Assembly (NCBI RefSeq): GCF_013408145.1 | Contig: NZ_JACBZI010000001.1 | Span: 3,610,001-3,674,000 of the forward strand | Direction of reading: 5' to 3' | DNA: 64,000 nucleotides | DNA from: Nocardioides marinus | Lineage (GTDB): Bacteria > Actinomycetota > Actinomycetes > Propionibacteriales > Nocardioidaceae | Shown here: positions 18,213 through 26,362 of the stretch, piece by piece | Position numbering within the stretch: position 1 is the stretch's first letter | Layout: every line of letters begins with the position of its first letter | Notes under the pieces: model-generated | The model's input: only the letters and a program-made list of their open reading frames with translations | Told to the model about the DNA's origin: nothing | The model's database searches: none | Translations under genes and position numbers: made by a program

Positions 18213-19118
18213 ATGACTGCCGACGTGACTGCCGAGGCCGAGTCGTTCCTCCCCGTCAGCATCATCCTGGGCGGGGTGCAGAAGGGCGCCTCCGGCACGC
18301 TGCACGCACTGCTGGTGCGGCACCGTCACGTCGCCCGGCACGGGGTGAAGGAGCGGCACTTCTTCGACGACGACTCGCGCGACTGGTCGACGCCGGACTA
18401 CTCCGACTACGGCACCGTCCCGCGGGCCGACCAGCAGGGGCTGGCGCGCCGCGCGATCGACTCCACACCGTCGTACCTCTTCTGGCCGGGGGCGATGGAG
18501 CGGATCGCCGCCTACGACGCCCACCTCGCCGCCACCGGCGGGCCGCAGGTGCAGGTGGTGCTGTGCTTCCGCGACCCGATCGAGCGGGCGTTCTCGCAGT
18601 GGACGATGCTCACCGACAAGCTGGCCGGGAAGCGCGACTACCCCTCCTTCGGGGAGCTGATCCGCATGCGCACGCCCGGGGTGAGCGAGGTGCCGGAGGG
18701 GTGGAGCAAGCGTGACGCCCGGCAGTACTCCGTCGTCGCGCGCGGCCTCTACGGCGTCCAGCTGCGCCGGGCGCTCGAGCACCTGCCGCGTGAGCGGATG
18801 CTGCTGATGCGCTTCGACGACGTCGTCGGCGACCCCGCCGGCGCGTTGGACACCATGACCGACTTCCTCGGTCTGCACCGCTTCGGCCGCGACATCGACC
18901 CCCGCCCGCGCAACTCCCACGACCGCCGCCTCGACGCCGCCCCGCCCACCGGGGAGGACCTGCGGCTGCTGGCCGACACCTACGCCGACGACCTCGCGAC
19001 CTTCACCCGGCTCTCCGGCCTGGACACCTCCACCTGGTCCACCGCCCGCATCCTGCGCGACGACCTCGACCCCGCCGAGCTCGCCGAGCGGCTCGCGCTC
19101 AAGGCCGGCCTGATCTGA
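18213..19118 (+). CDS. Sulfotransferase family protein
   Basis: This 301-residue enzyme transfers sulfate from PAPS to an acceptor. The 5'-phosphosulfate loop is GGVQKGASGTL near residue 20, and the 3'-phosphate-binding strand/helix is LCFRDPIERAFSQWTM. The architecture is that of the heparan sulfotransferase-like group (Sulfotransfer_1/3), which in bacteria modifies glycolipids, polysaccharides or Nod factors. The acceptor cannot be inferred: neither flanking gene is biosynthetic. It stands alone after the sensor kinase gene. Confidence 0.87.
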   Translation: MTADVTAEAESFLPVSIILGGVQKGASGTLHALLVRHRHVARHGVKERHFFDDDSRDWSTPDYSDYGTVPRADQQGLARRAIDSTPSYLFWPGAMERIAAYDAHLAATGGPQVQVVLCFRDPIERAFSQWTMLTDKLAGKRDYPSFGELIRMRTPGVSEVPEGWSKRDARQYSVVARGLYGVQLRRALEHLPRERMLLMRFDDVVGDPAGALDTMTDFLGLHRFGRDIDPRPRNSHDRRLDAAPPTGEDLRLLADTYADDLATFTRLSGLDTSTWSTARILRDDLDPAELAERLALKAGLI

Positions 19119-19120
19119 CG

Positions 19121-19164
19121 CCGAGGCGTCGCTGGCGCACGGCCGAGGCGTCGCTCGCGCACGG
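19121..19164. repeat. 22-bp tandem duplication
   Basis: Two consecutive 22-bp units starting CCGAGGCGTCGCT, at 19121-19142 and 19143-19164, differ at one base. They lie directly after the sulfotransferase stop and before a family A/B-like element. Confidence 0.8.
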
Positions 19165-19174
19165 GCGCTGCGTG

Positions 19175-19214
19175 GGTCGAGGTGTGAGGCGCGCCAGCGC
19201 CGAGCGTCGAGACC
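19175..19214. repeat. Family A/B-like repeat variant
   Basis: This 40-bp segment begins GGTCGAGGTG like family B, ends GCGTCGAGACC like family A, and contains the CGCCAGCG word of family A. It sits 16 bases before the thioesterase start, overlapping the region where a promoter would be expected. Confidence 0.55.
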
Positions 19215-19230
19215 TCGTAGCCTCCGCTGC

Positions 19231-20082
19231 GTGGACCTCGCCTTCTTCCGCCCGCTCCCCGACCACGAGCAGCCCGACGCGATCGAGCCGCTGCTGCTCG
19301 CCCGCAGCAGCTGGTCCGACGAGCAGGCGCACGGGGTGGCGGTCGCCGGGGCACTGGGCCGCGCCGCCGAGGCCGTCGTACGCCGGCAGCGTCCCGAGCT
19401 CGTGCCGACCCGCGTGACCGTGGACCTGTTCACCCCCACCCGGATGGCTCCGGCGTGGACCACGACCGAGGTGGTGCGCGAGAGCGGCCGGCTCATGCTG
19501 GTGGACGTGGTGCTGCACCAGGAGGCCGGGCCGACCGCGCGCGCCTCCACCCTGTGGCTGCGCCCCAGCGAGGACGCCCCCGGCGAGACCTGGTCCAACC
19601 CGGACCGGCCCGAGGCCCCGCCGCTGGAGGTCGCGCCGGAGACCGACGAGCCGCACGTGCCGTTCATCCACAGCGGGGCCGGCTGGTCCCAGGACTTCCG
19701 CGAGCACCAGGACGCCGAGCGCAAGACCTACTGGAACACCGCGCCCTCCATCGTGCTCGGCGAGCCGGTGACGCCGTTCCAGGCGGTCGCCGCGTCGGCC
19801 GACGGGACGAGCCTGGCCACCAACTGGGGCACGGCCGGGGTGCAGCACATCAACGCCGACGTCACGCTCACGCTCGCCCGCCCGCCGGTCGGGGTGACGG
19901 TGGGCCTGCGCGCCCTGGACCGGGTCGAGCACGACGGCGTGGCCGTGAGCAGCTGCACGGTCTTCGACCGGCACGGGACCATCGGCACCACCGTGGTCAC
20001 GTCGATGTCCAACACCCGTCGCGGCATCGACATGGGCGGCAAGCGCTGGGAGGACGACCCGCGCTCGGAGCCGGGCGTCTGA
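19231..20082 (+). CDS. Thioesterase family protein (double hot-dog)
   Basis: This 283-residue protein has the layout of actinobacterial acyl-CoA thioesterase-like proteins: an N-terminal hot-dog (about 10-115, TRVTVDLFTPTRMAPAWTTTEVVRESGRLMLVDVVLH) and a C-terminal hot-dog (about 165-265, SLATNWGTAGVQHINADVTLTLARPP). It probably hydrolyses an acyl-CoA, with unknown chain preference. The start is GTG, with TAGCCT seven bases upstream. It is a single-gene unit between repeat-rich gaps. Confidence 0.8.
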   Translation: MDLAFFRPLPDHEQPDAIEPLLLARSSWSDEQAHGVAVAGALGRAAEAVVRRQRPELVPTRVTVDLFTPTRMAPAWTTTEVVRESGRLMLVDVVLHQEAGPTARASTLWLRPSEDAPGETWSNPDRPEAPPLEVAPETDEPHVPFIHSGAGWSQDFREHQDAERKTYWNTAPSIVLGEPVTPFQAVAASADGTSLATNWGTAGVQHINADVTLTLARPPVGVTVGLRALDRVEHDGVAVSSCTVFDRHGTIGTTVVTSMSNTRRGIDMGGKRWEDDPRSEPGV

Positions 20083-20164
20083 GGGCCGGACCGGTCTCCC
20101 CACGGCGTACCGGGCGCTGGCCGGGCACCCGGTCAGGTGGAGCGGGCCGCGGGGTCGGCGTGCC

Positions 20165-20170
20165 TAGGGT
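20165..20170 (+). promoter_or_regulatory. Probable -10 element of the rhodanese lipoprotein gene
   Basis: TAGGGT followed by GGCGCC and the ATG at 20177 places the transcription start at the initiation codon. Confidence 0.5.
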
Positions 20171-20176
20171 GGCGCC

Positions 20177-20578
20177 ATGACCACCCTGCTGCGCTCCCTG
20201 ACCCTCTGCCTCGCGCTCGCCCTCACGCTGACCGCCTGCGGGGGCGACGGCGAGAGCGGCACCGTCCCGGAGGTCGCCGACACCAGCGTGGCCGCGGCGG
20301 TGGAGTCGGCGAAGGCAGAGGGCGCGGCCGTGGTCGACGTCCGCACGCCCGAGGAGTACGCCGAGGGCCACGTGGAGGGCGCCACCAACATCGACGTCCA
20401 GGCCACCGACTTCGACGACCGGGTCGCCGAGCTCGACCGCGACACGACGTACGTCGTCTACTGCCGCTCCGGCAACCGGTCGGCAGCCGCGGCCGAGCGG
20501 ATGCGCGAGGCCGGGCTCACCGTCGTGGACGGCGGGTCCCTCGAGGACATGGCCGCCGCCGGCTACCCGGTGGGCTGA
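20177..20578 (+). CDS. Rhodanese-domain lipoprotein
   Basis: This 133-residue protein has a lipoprotein signal peptide with lipobox LTAC (Cys at about residue 17-18), so it should be anchored outside the membrane. The rhodanese domain follows: VVDVRTPEEYAEGHVEGATNID, then the active-site loop YCRSGNRS with the sulfur-accepting Cys, and a closing GGSLEDMAAAGYPV. Such proteins may handle sulfane sulfur or thiol redox at the cell surface. A minisatellite begins 18 bases after its stop. Confidence 0.9.
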   Translation: MTTLLRSLTLCLALALTLTACGGDGESGTVPEVADTSVAAAVESAKAEGAAVVDVRTPEEYAEGHVEGATNIDVQATDFDDRVAELDRDTTYVVYCRSGNRSAAAAERMREAGLTVVDGGSLEDMAAAGYPVG

Positions 20579-20595
20579 CCCCCCTCCCCCGAGCA

Positions 20596-20775
20596 GGACG
20601 GGTCGGACGGGTCGGACGGGTCGGACGGGTCGGACGGGTCGGACGGGTCGGGCGGGTCGGACGGTCGGACGGGTCGGACGGGTCGGACGGGTCGGACGGG
20701 TCGGACGGGTCGGACGGGTCGGACGGGTCGGACGGGTCGGACGGGTCGGACGGGTCGGACGGGTCGGACGGGTCG
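20596..20775. repeat. 9-bp minisatellite, about 20 units
   Basis: The unit GGACGGGTC is repeated almost perfectly for 180 bases, with one GGCGGGTCG-type variant and one shortened unit near 20651-20670. Because the unit is a multiple of three, all frames encode simple tripeptide repeats, and apparent open frames through it are not genes. It runs directly into the family D palindrome pair. Confidence 0.95.
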
Positions 20776-20803
20776 AACCGGCGTATTGATACGCCGGCTC
20801 GGC
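20771..20803. repeat. Family D palindromic element, copy 1
   Basis: A 33-bp unit carries the perfect 20-bp palindrome core CCGGCGTATTGATACGCCGG (20778-20797) flanked by GGTCGAA and CTCGGC. A second identical unit starts 43 bases later. The region between the rhodanese stop and the zwf stop (20579-20882) contains only this pair and the minisatellite. Confidence 0.92.
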
Positions 20804-20813
20804 GTACCAGGCT

Positions 20814-20846
20814 GGTCGAACCGGCGTATTGATACGCCGGCTCGGC
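20814..20846. repeat. Family D palindromic element, copy 2
   Basis: This is identical to copy 1 over 33 bp, with its core at 20821-20840. The pair lies before the 3' end of zwf and could fold into two hairpins or one larger structure. Confidence 0.92.
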
Positions 20847-20882
20847 GGGCTCGCCCCCCCCGGGCCACGGGGGGAGGTGTGC

Positions 20883-22346
20883 TCAGTCGTCCTCGGGGGA
20901 GTCCCGGGTGACCGTGCCGGTGCTGCGCCAGCCCCGCTCGAAGGGCAGCCGCCAGGCGTGCGGGGCGATGAGCTGGTGGATGGCGTTGGGGCCCCACGAG
21001 CCGGGCTGGTAGGACCGCACCGGCGGCGGGTGCTCGAGCAGCGGCATCGACTTGGCCCACAGCTCCTCGATGCCCTCGGCGGTGGTGAACAGCGTGTGGT
21101 CGCCGCGCATGGCGTCGTGGATGAGCCGCTCGTAGGCCTCCAGCACCAGCCCCGACGCCTCGGTGTCGTGGGTGGCGAACTGCATCGAGAGCTTGTCCAG
21201 CTTCATGCCCGGGCCGGGCCGCTTGCCGTAGAAGGAGAGCGACATCTTCGACTGGTCGGCGAGGTCGAAGGTGAGGTGGTCGGGGCCCTGGGTGCCGACG
21301 TTGGAGCCCTTGGGGAACATCGTCAGCGGCGGCTCCTTGAAGGCGATGGAGATGATCCGCGCGCCCTCGGCGAGCTTCTTGCCGGTGCGCAGGTAGAACG
21401 GCACGCCGGCCCAGCGCCAGTTGTCGATCTCGACCCGCAGCGCCACGAACGTCTCGGTGTCGGAGTCGTCGGCGACCTCCTCCTTGCCGCGGTAGCCGGC
21501 GTACTGGCCGCGCACGGCGTGGTGCGGCTCGATCGGCTTCATCGAGCGGAACACCTTGAGCTTCTCGTCGCTGATCGGGTCCGGGGCCAGGGAGGTCGGC
21601 GGCTCCATCGCGGTGAACGCCAGCACCTGCATCAGGTGGGTGACGACCATGTCGCGGTAGGCGCCGGTGGTCTCGTAGAACTTCGTGCGCCCCTCCAGCC
21701 CGAGGGTCTCGGGGACGTCGATCTGCACGTGGTCGATGAAGTTGCGGTTCCAGATCGGCTCGAAGAGACCGTTGGCGAAGCGGAAGGCCAGGATGTTCTG
21801 GGCGGCCTCCTTGCCCAGGAAGTGGTCGATGCGGAAGACCTGGGACTCCGCGAAGACCTCGTGCACCCGCGCGTTGAGCTTCTTGGCCGACTCCAGGTCG
21901 GTGCCGAACGGCTTCTCCATGATGATCCGCGCGCGCTCGACGAGGTTGCCCTCCTGCAGCTGCTCGAGCACCGCGAGGGCGGCCTTCGGCGGCACCGAGA
22001 GGTAGTGCAGCCGCCGCTTGTCGTGGATGTCGCCGGGCAGCAGCGTCTCCACGCGGTAGACCTCCGCGGCCAGCGCCTCGGTGCCCGCCGACTGCGGGAC
22101 GTAGGACAGCATCGCCGAGAACCCGGCCCACACCTCGTCGGTCAGGTCCTCGTCGGCGAAGTCCTCGCAGGCCTGGCGTGCCAGCTTCACGAACTGCTCG
22201 GTGTCGAGGCCCTCCAGCGAGGTCCCCACGATCCTGGCGTCCTTGAGCAGGTCGGCCTCGAAGAGGTGCAGCAGACCCGGCAGCAGCTTGCGCCGCGCCA
22301 GGTCGCCGGTCGCTCCGAAGAGCACGACGACGGTCGGCTTCTCCAT
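20883..22346 (-). CDS. zwf: Glucose-6-phosphate 1-dehydrogenase
   Basis: This 487-residue enzyme oxidises glucose 6-phosphate to 6-phosphogluconolactone with NAD(P)+, the entry step of the oxidative pentose phosphate pathway. The nucleotide-binding motif GATGDLARRKL is at 11-21, EKPFG at 144-148 and the substrate/catalytic motif RIDHFLGKE at 172-180. I chose the ATG at 22346; AGGAGG lies upstream at a rather long distance and the frame is open further back, so the exact start is uncertain. It is not beside tal, opcA or pgl, the usual actinobacterial partners, so it may be a second zwf copy. Confidence 0.92.
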   Translation of the reverse strand: MEKPTVVVLFGATGDLARRKLLPGLLHLFEADLLKDARIVGTSLEGLDTEQFVKLARQACEDFADEDLTDEVWAGFSAMLSYVPQSAGTEALAAEVYRVETLLPGDIHDKRRLHYLSVPPKAALAVLEQLQEGNLVERARIIMEKPFGTDLESAKKLNARVHEVFAESQVFRIDHFLGKEAAQNILAFRFANGLFEPIWNRNFIDHVQIDVPETLGLEGRTKFYETTGAYRDMVVTHLMQVLAFTAMEPPTSLAPDPISDEKLKVFRSMKPIEPHHAVRGQYAGYRGKEEVADDSDTETFVALRVEIDNWRWAGVPFYLRTGKKLAEGARIISIAFKEPPLTMFPKGSNVGTQGPDHLTFDLADQSKMSLSFYGKRPGPGMKLDKLSMQFATHDTEASGLVLEAYERLIHDAMRGDHTLFTTAEGIEELWAKSMPLLEHPPPVRSYQPGSWGPNAIHQLIAPHAWRLPFERGWRSTGTVTRDSPEDD

Positions 22347-22392
22347 GTCCTCGACAGTAACCACCTCCTGTTGCGGGGCGGTGACGGGCGGT

Positions 22393-23763
22393 CTACGAAT
22401 CGCCGTCCGTGCCGAGCGCCTCCAGCAGTCGGACGGCCTTGAGCATCGCCTCGGCGTGCTCCTCGACCGGGTCCGACAGCACGGTGATGCCACCGCCGGT
22501 CCCCAGAACGTAGCGCCCGTCCCCCGCGGTGACCAGCGAGCGGATGACCACCCCGAGGTCGGCGCGCCCGTCGCCCGAGACCCAGCCGAACGCGCCGGCG
22601 TACACGCCGCGGGGCGTGGCCTCCACCTCGTCGATGACCTCCATCGTGCGCAGCTTCGGCGCCCCGGTCATCGAGCCGGCCGGGAAGAGCGCGCGCAGCG
22701 CCTCGACGGTGCCGACGTCCGCGCGCAGCCGCCCGCGCACGGTCGAGACGAGCTGGTGCACCGAGGAGTAGGACTCCACCTCCATCAGCTGCGGCACCTC
22801 GACGCTGCCCGGCTCGCACACCGACGCCACGTCGTGGCGCAGCAGGTCGACGATCATCAGGTTCTCCGCGCGGTACTTCTCGTCCTGCGCCAGCCGCCTG
22901 CGGTGCTCGTCGTCCTCGGCGGGGTCCTCGCTGCGCGGGGTGGTGCCCTTGATCGGCTTGGTCTCCAGCACCCTGCCCCCCTCCCCGGTGGTCGAGCCCC
23001 CCTCCCCGGTGGTCGAGCCCCCCTCCCCGGTGGTCGAGCCCGTCGAGACCGTCGCGTAGCGCTCCGGGCTGCTCGACAGCAGCCACGCCCGCGCGCCGGG
23101 GACGTCGTGCTGGAGGAACCCGGCGTACGGCGCGGGGTTGAGCTCGCGCAGCCGCAGGTACGCCGCGAGCGGGTCGAGGTCGCTGGCCACCTCCAGCCGG
23201 TGGGTCAGGTTCACCTCGTAGGTGTCGCCGGCGTGCAGCCGCTCCTGCACCCGGTCGAAGGCCGCGCGGTAGTCGGGTGGGACCGCGGCAGTTTCACCAC
23301 CCGGGTGGTGAAACTGCCGCCTGCCTGCTGGAACTTCGGTCGACAAGCGCCTGTTTCGCCACCCGGGTGGTGAATCCGGCCCTGCGTGCTCCACCAGCCG
23401 CACCCGCGACGGCCGCATCCACACGGCATCGGGCACGCCGTCGGGGACGTCGGGCGAGGGCCGGGCGGGCAGGTCGGGTCGGCAGGCGTACCCGAGGTAG
23501 CCGAACCACTGGTCGCGCGGACCGCCCAGCTCCAGCTCGCGGGAGAGCACCTCGAACACGTCGTCGCCGACGACCTCCGAGCTCCCCGAGGCGTGCCGGG
23601 TGACCTCGCGCCGGGCGGCGGAGTAGGTCAGCGAGACGTCGTCGTGCTCGAGCACCCCGAGGATCGAGCGCCGGCCCGACCACTCGCGGGCCCCGCCGCC
23701 GTCGAGCCAGAAGCGGCGCGGCGCCGTCGAGCGCTGCCAGGCCTCCAGCACCGGATCGATCAC
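22393..23763 (-). CDS. pabB: Aminodeoxychorismate synthase component I, with repeat-derived insertions
   Basis: This 456-residue chorismate-binding enzyme forms aminodeoxychorismate with ammonia from PabA, for folate synthesis. The catalytic domain starts near residue 163 and includes ETKPIKGTTPR (268-277), DLLRHD and FPAGSMTGAPK. Two linkers are built from repeats: residues 130-137 and 148-160 come from family C palindromes, and 238-262 come from a 21-bp tandem repeat giving three STTGEGG units. The frame stays open throughout. The GTG start overlaps the pabA stop by four bases. Loss of conserved catalytic residues is not seen, so the protein is probably active. A TrpE role is less likely given the PabA/PabB pairing but is not excluded. 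Confidence 0.85.
   Translation of the reverse strand: MIDPVLEAWQRSTAPRRFWLDGGGAREWSGRRSILGVLEHDDVSLTYSAARREVTRHASGSSEVVGDDVFEVLSRELELGGPRDQWFGYLGYACRPDLPARPSPDVPDGVPDAVWMRPSRVRLVEHAGPDSPPGWRNRRLSTEVPAGRRQFHHPGGETAAVPPDYRAAFDRVQERLHAGDTYEVNLTHRLEVASDLDPLAAYLRLRELNPAPYAGFLQHDVPGARAWLLSSSPERYATVSTGSTTGEGGSTTGEGGSTTGEGGRVLETKPIKGTTPRSEDPAEDDEHRRRLAQDEKYRAENLMIVDLLRHDVASVCEPGSVEVPQLMEVESYSSVHQLVSTVRGRLRADVGTVEALRALFPAGSMTGAPKLRTMEVIDEVEATPRGVYAGAFGWVSGDGRADLGVVIRSLVTAGDGRYVLGTGGGITVLSDPVEEHAEAMLKAVRLLEALGTDGDS
22987..23050. repeat. 21-bp tandem repeat with mini family A element inside pabB
   Basis: Three direct copies of GGTGGTCGAG-initiated units start at 22987, 23008 and 23029. The third continues as GGTGGTCGAGCC then CGTCGAGACC (23029-23050), which joins the two ends of family A without its middle. 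Read on the minus strand it supplies the STTGEGG repeats of pabB, in a surface loop before the KPIKGT motif. Confidence 0.88.
23285..23320. repeat. Family C palindrome, copy 2 (inside pabB)
   Basis: This is a perfect 36-bp palindrome whose central 24 bp are identical to 2001-2024, extended by GCGGCA and its complement. On the coding strand it is read as [13 protein letters not shown] (residues 148-160) in the linker before the catalytic domain of pabB. Confidence 0.92.
23353..23376. repeat. Family C palindrome, copy 3, degenerate (inside pabB)
   Basis: This 24-bp copy differs from the perfect palindrome at two positions (GTTTCGCC and GAATC). It is read as DSPPGWRN (residues 130-137), a different reading frame from copy 2, so what is conserved is the DNA and not a peptide. 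Confidence 0.85.
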
Positions 23764-24344
23764 GACAGGAACCTCTCGACGACGTGCCGGCCGTGCTCGG
23801 AGAGCACCGACTCGGGGTGGAACTGCACGCCCTCGAGCGGCAGGTCGCGGTGCCGCACGGCCATCACGACGTCCGGTTCCCCCGGCTCCCCGGCGCAGGT
23901 GGCGGTGACCTCGAGGCAGTCGGGCACGTGGGTCGCCGCGAGCGAGTGGTAGCGCACCACCCGGAACCCCTGCGGCAGCCCCGCGAGCACGCCGGCGTCG
24001 GTGTGCCAGACCTCGCTGACCCGGCCGTGGGCCGGGGTGATGCGCTCCACACGACCGCCGTACGCCGTCACCAGGCCCTGCATGCCCAGGCACACGCCCA
24101 GCACGGGGCGGGTGGCCCGCAGCAGCACCTCGCGCCCCACCCCGAAGTCGGCGGGCTCGTCGGGGTGCCCGGGGCCGGGTGAGAGGACCACGTGGGTGTG
24201 CCCGAGCACCGACTCCGCGGACGTCTCGTCGTGCTGGACGACCCGCGGCAGCCGCCCGGTCACCGCGGCCACGAGGTGGACGAGGTTCTGGGTGTAGGAG
24301 TCGTGGTGGTCGACCACCACGACGTCGGGGACCGCCACGGTCAC
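23760..24344 (-). CDS. pabA: Aminodeoxychorismate/anthranilate synthase component II (glutamine amidotransferase)
   Basis: This 194-residue class I glutamine amidotransferase releases ammonia for its chorismate-binding partner. The catalytic triad is visible as Cys85 in GVCLGMQ and His176/Glu178 in VQFHPES, and the oxyanion segment is LSPGPGHP. It is coupled to pabB by a four-base overlap and lies 14 bases behind the PhzE-like gene, so all three may be one transcript. In many bacteria one such subunit serves both PabB and TrpE. The start is GTG. Confidence 0.92.
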   Translation of the reverse strand: MTVAVPDVVVVDHHDSYTQNLVHLVAAVTGRLPRVVQHDETSAESVLGHTHVVLSPGPGHPDEPADFGVGREVLLRATRPVLGVCLGMQGLVTAYGGRVERITPAHGRVSEVWHTDAGVLAGLPQGFRVVRYHSLAATHVPDCLEVTATCAGEPGEPDVVMAVRHRDLPLEGVQFHPESVLSEHGRHVVERFLS

Positions 24345-24358
24345 GTCGGCCGGGCCGT

Positions 24359-26290
24359 TCAGCCCAGCAGCCGGGCGACGATCTCGTGCAGCAGACCGTC
24401 CCCGCGCTGGGTCAGGATCGACTCGGCGTGGAACTGGATGCCGGTGTAGTGCGGGCCGCGCAGCACGTGCACGTCGCCGGTCTCGGGGTCGGCGTCCACG
24501 CTCACGCCCTCGGGCAGCGCGGTGTCGTCACCGACCCGCCCGACGAAGGTGTTGTAGAAGCCGACCCGCTCGGTGCGCCCGTCGACCCGCAGCGCCGACT
24601 GCGTGCCCTGGAAGACGATGTCCTTGTAGGCCAGCGGCAGGCCGAGCCGGTGGCACAGCGCCTGGTGGCCCAGGCACACCGCGAGGAACGGCTGCTCGCG
24701 CTCGAGCAGCCGGTCGACGGCTGCCCGCAGGGTCGCCATCTTGGCGTCGGCGTCGTCGCGGGGGTCGCCGGGGCCCGGGCCGACGATCACCAGGTCGGCG
24801 TCGTCGAGGCAGCCCTCGGTGTAGTCCTCGTGCCGCACCACCGAGCTCTCCAGGCCGAGCACCCCGAGCACGTGGCAGAGCATGTTCACGAAGTCGTCCT
24901 CGCCGTCGAGGATGACCACGCGGCGCCCGGCCAGCGCCGGGTCCGGCTCGCTGTCGGCCTGGTCGGTGAGCCAGAAGGTCGACAGCCGCCGGTTGCGGCC
25001 GTTGAGGGCGAGCAGCACGTCCTCGTCGTTGACCAGGCCGAGCAGCTCCTCGCGGCGGGTGGTCGGCGCGTCGACGAGCCCGAACGCCGAGAGGATGCCG
25101 CCGGCCTTCGCGTGCGTCTCGGCCACCTCGTACGCCGGATCCGAGTCCCTCACCAGCGTGGCGCCGGCGGTGACCGTGAGCCGGCCGTCGGGGTCGACGT
25201 CGGCGGTGCGGATGACGATGGGGCTGTCGAGCACCGGCTCGCCCTCGGGGTCACGCCCGAGGATCGCCAGCGCGGCGCCGTAGTAGCCGCGACCGTGCGG
25301 CTCGTACTCCTTGATCAGCCGGCAGGCGTTCTCGACCGGGGAGCCGGTGACCGTGGCGGCGTACATCGTGTCGCGCAGGACCTCGCGCACGTCGCTGTGC
25401 GTGCGCCCGGCCAGGAGGTACTCGGTGTGCACCAGGTGCGACATCGGCTTGAGGAACGGCCCGAGCACCTGGCCCCCCTCGTGGCAGATGTCGCACATCA
25501 TCTTCAGCTCCTCGTCGACGACCATGAAGAGCTCGTAGATCTCCTTCTCGTCGGCGAGGAAGGAGAGCAGGTCGCGCTTGAGGTCGGCCGCGGGGGCGCC
25601 GTCGGGGGCCGCCACCTGCCGCGGGAGGCGGAAGGTGCCGGAGATGGGGTTCATCCGCACCTCGCCGCCGTGCACGCTGACGTGCCGCTCGGGGCTGGCC
25701 CCGACGAGGTAGCGGTCGCCGGTGAAGAAGAGGAAGGTCCAGTAGGCGCCGTGCTCGCGCTCGAGCAGCCGACGGAAGACCGTCAGCGCCCGCTCGGCGC
25801 TCCAGTCGGCCACGACCGCGCGGTAGCGGCGCCCGACGACGAGGTTGGCGCCCTCGCCCTGGCCGATCTCGTCGGTGATGATCTGCTCGACGACCTTCGC
25901 GTAGTCGTCGTCGTCGATGTCGAAGCCGCCGCGATCGGCCAGCGCGACCTCACCGTCGGGGATCGCGGCGAGGACCTCCGCGACGGAGTACTCCCGCTCC
26001 TCGTCGACGTCGACGACCACCAACGGGGTGCCGTCGTCGTGGGCCTCGAAGCCGCGCTCGGCGACCTGGCGGAACGGCACGGCCACCAGCCGGTCGCAGG
26101 TCCGGCCCGGTGCCGGCGGGCCGGTCTCCAGCGGCACGTCCATGATCGACTCGGCCACCCAGCGGCGACCGCCGACCAGGCCGACGGTGTCCTTGCCGCC
26201 CACGCGGGTCGAGCGCCGGATCAGCGCCCAGGCCTCGTGCCCCTGCAGCGCGTCGATCGCGGCACGGGCATCAGGGCGGGGCTCGGTCAT
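24359..26290 (-). CDS. PhzE-like anthranilate synthase family fusion protein
   Basis: This 643-residue protein fuses a chorismate-binding domain (about 1-415) to a glutamine amidotransferase (about 455-643). The amidotransferase has Cys539 in AVCLGHQAL and the ending GIQFHAESILT. The chorismate part carries MNPISGTFR at 213-221, where TrpE normally has a PIAGTRPR-type motif; NPISGT is characteristic of PhzE, which makes 2-amino-2-deoxyisochorismate for phenazines. No other phz gene is in the window, so the product and pathway are open. It could feed an unlinked secondary pathway. TAGGCT six bases before the ATG suggests leaderless expression. Confidence 0.85.
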   Translation of the reverse strand: MTEPRPDARAAIDALQGHEAWALIRRSTRVGGKDTVGLVGGRRWVAESIMDVPLETGPPAPGRTCDRLVAVPFRQVAERGFEAHDDGTPLVVVDVDEEREYSVAEVLAAIPDGEVALADRGGFDIDDDDYAKVVEQIITDEIGQGEGANLVVGRRYRAVVADWSAERALTVFRRLLEREHGAYWTFLFFTGDRYLVGASPERHVSVHGGEVRMNPISGTFRLPRQVAAPDGAPAADLKRDLLSFLADEKEIYELFMVVDEELKMMCDICHEGGQVLGPFLKPMSHLVHTEYLLAGRTHSDVREVLRDTMYAATVTGSPVENACRLIKEYEPHGRGYYGAALAILGRDPEGEPVLDSPIVIRTADVDPDGRLTVTAGATLVRDSDPAYEVAETHAKAGGILSAFGLVDAPTTRREELLGLVNDEDVLLALNGRNRRLSTFWLTDQADSEPDPALAGRRVVILDGEDDFVNMLCHVLGVLGLESSVVRHEDYTEGCLDDADLVIVGPGPGDPRDDADAKMATLRAAVDRLLEREQPFLAVCLGHQALCHRLGLPLAYKDIVFQGTQSALRVDGRTERVGFYNTFVGRVGDDTALPEGVSVDADPETGDVHVLRGPHYTGIQFHAESILTQRGDGLLHEIVARLLG

Positions 26291-26296
26291 GGGTGA

Positions 26297-26302
26297 AGCC
26301 TA
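26297..26302 (-). promoter_or_regulatory. Probable -10 element of the PhzE-like gene
   Basis: TAGGCT on the minus strand lies six bases before the ATG at 26290, the spacing expected for a leaderless transcript. Confidence 0.45.
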
Positions 26303-26362
26303 GGAGGCGGCCGCCCGCTGCTGCCTCCCGGTTCCACGGGAGGGGACCGGCGGGGCGACGTA

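Noticed and set aside
20596..20775. CRISPR-like regular array
   Set aside because: The units are contiguous 9-mers without spacers and no cas genes are nearby, so it is a minisatellite.
22981..23050. STTGEGG repeats as a sequencing or assembly artefact
   Set aside because: They cannot be excluded, but the units are in frame and the last one carries a family A end, consistent with a real expansion.
22393..23763. pabB as a pseudogene broken by insertions
   Set aside because: The frame is uninterrupted, all core motifs are present, and the insertions fall in linkers, so it is probably functional.
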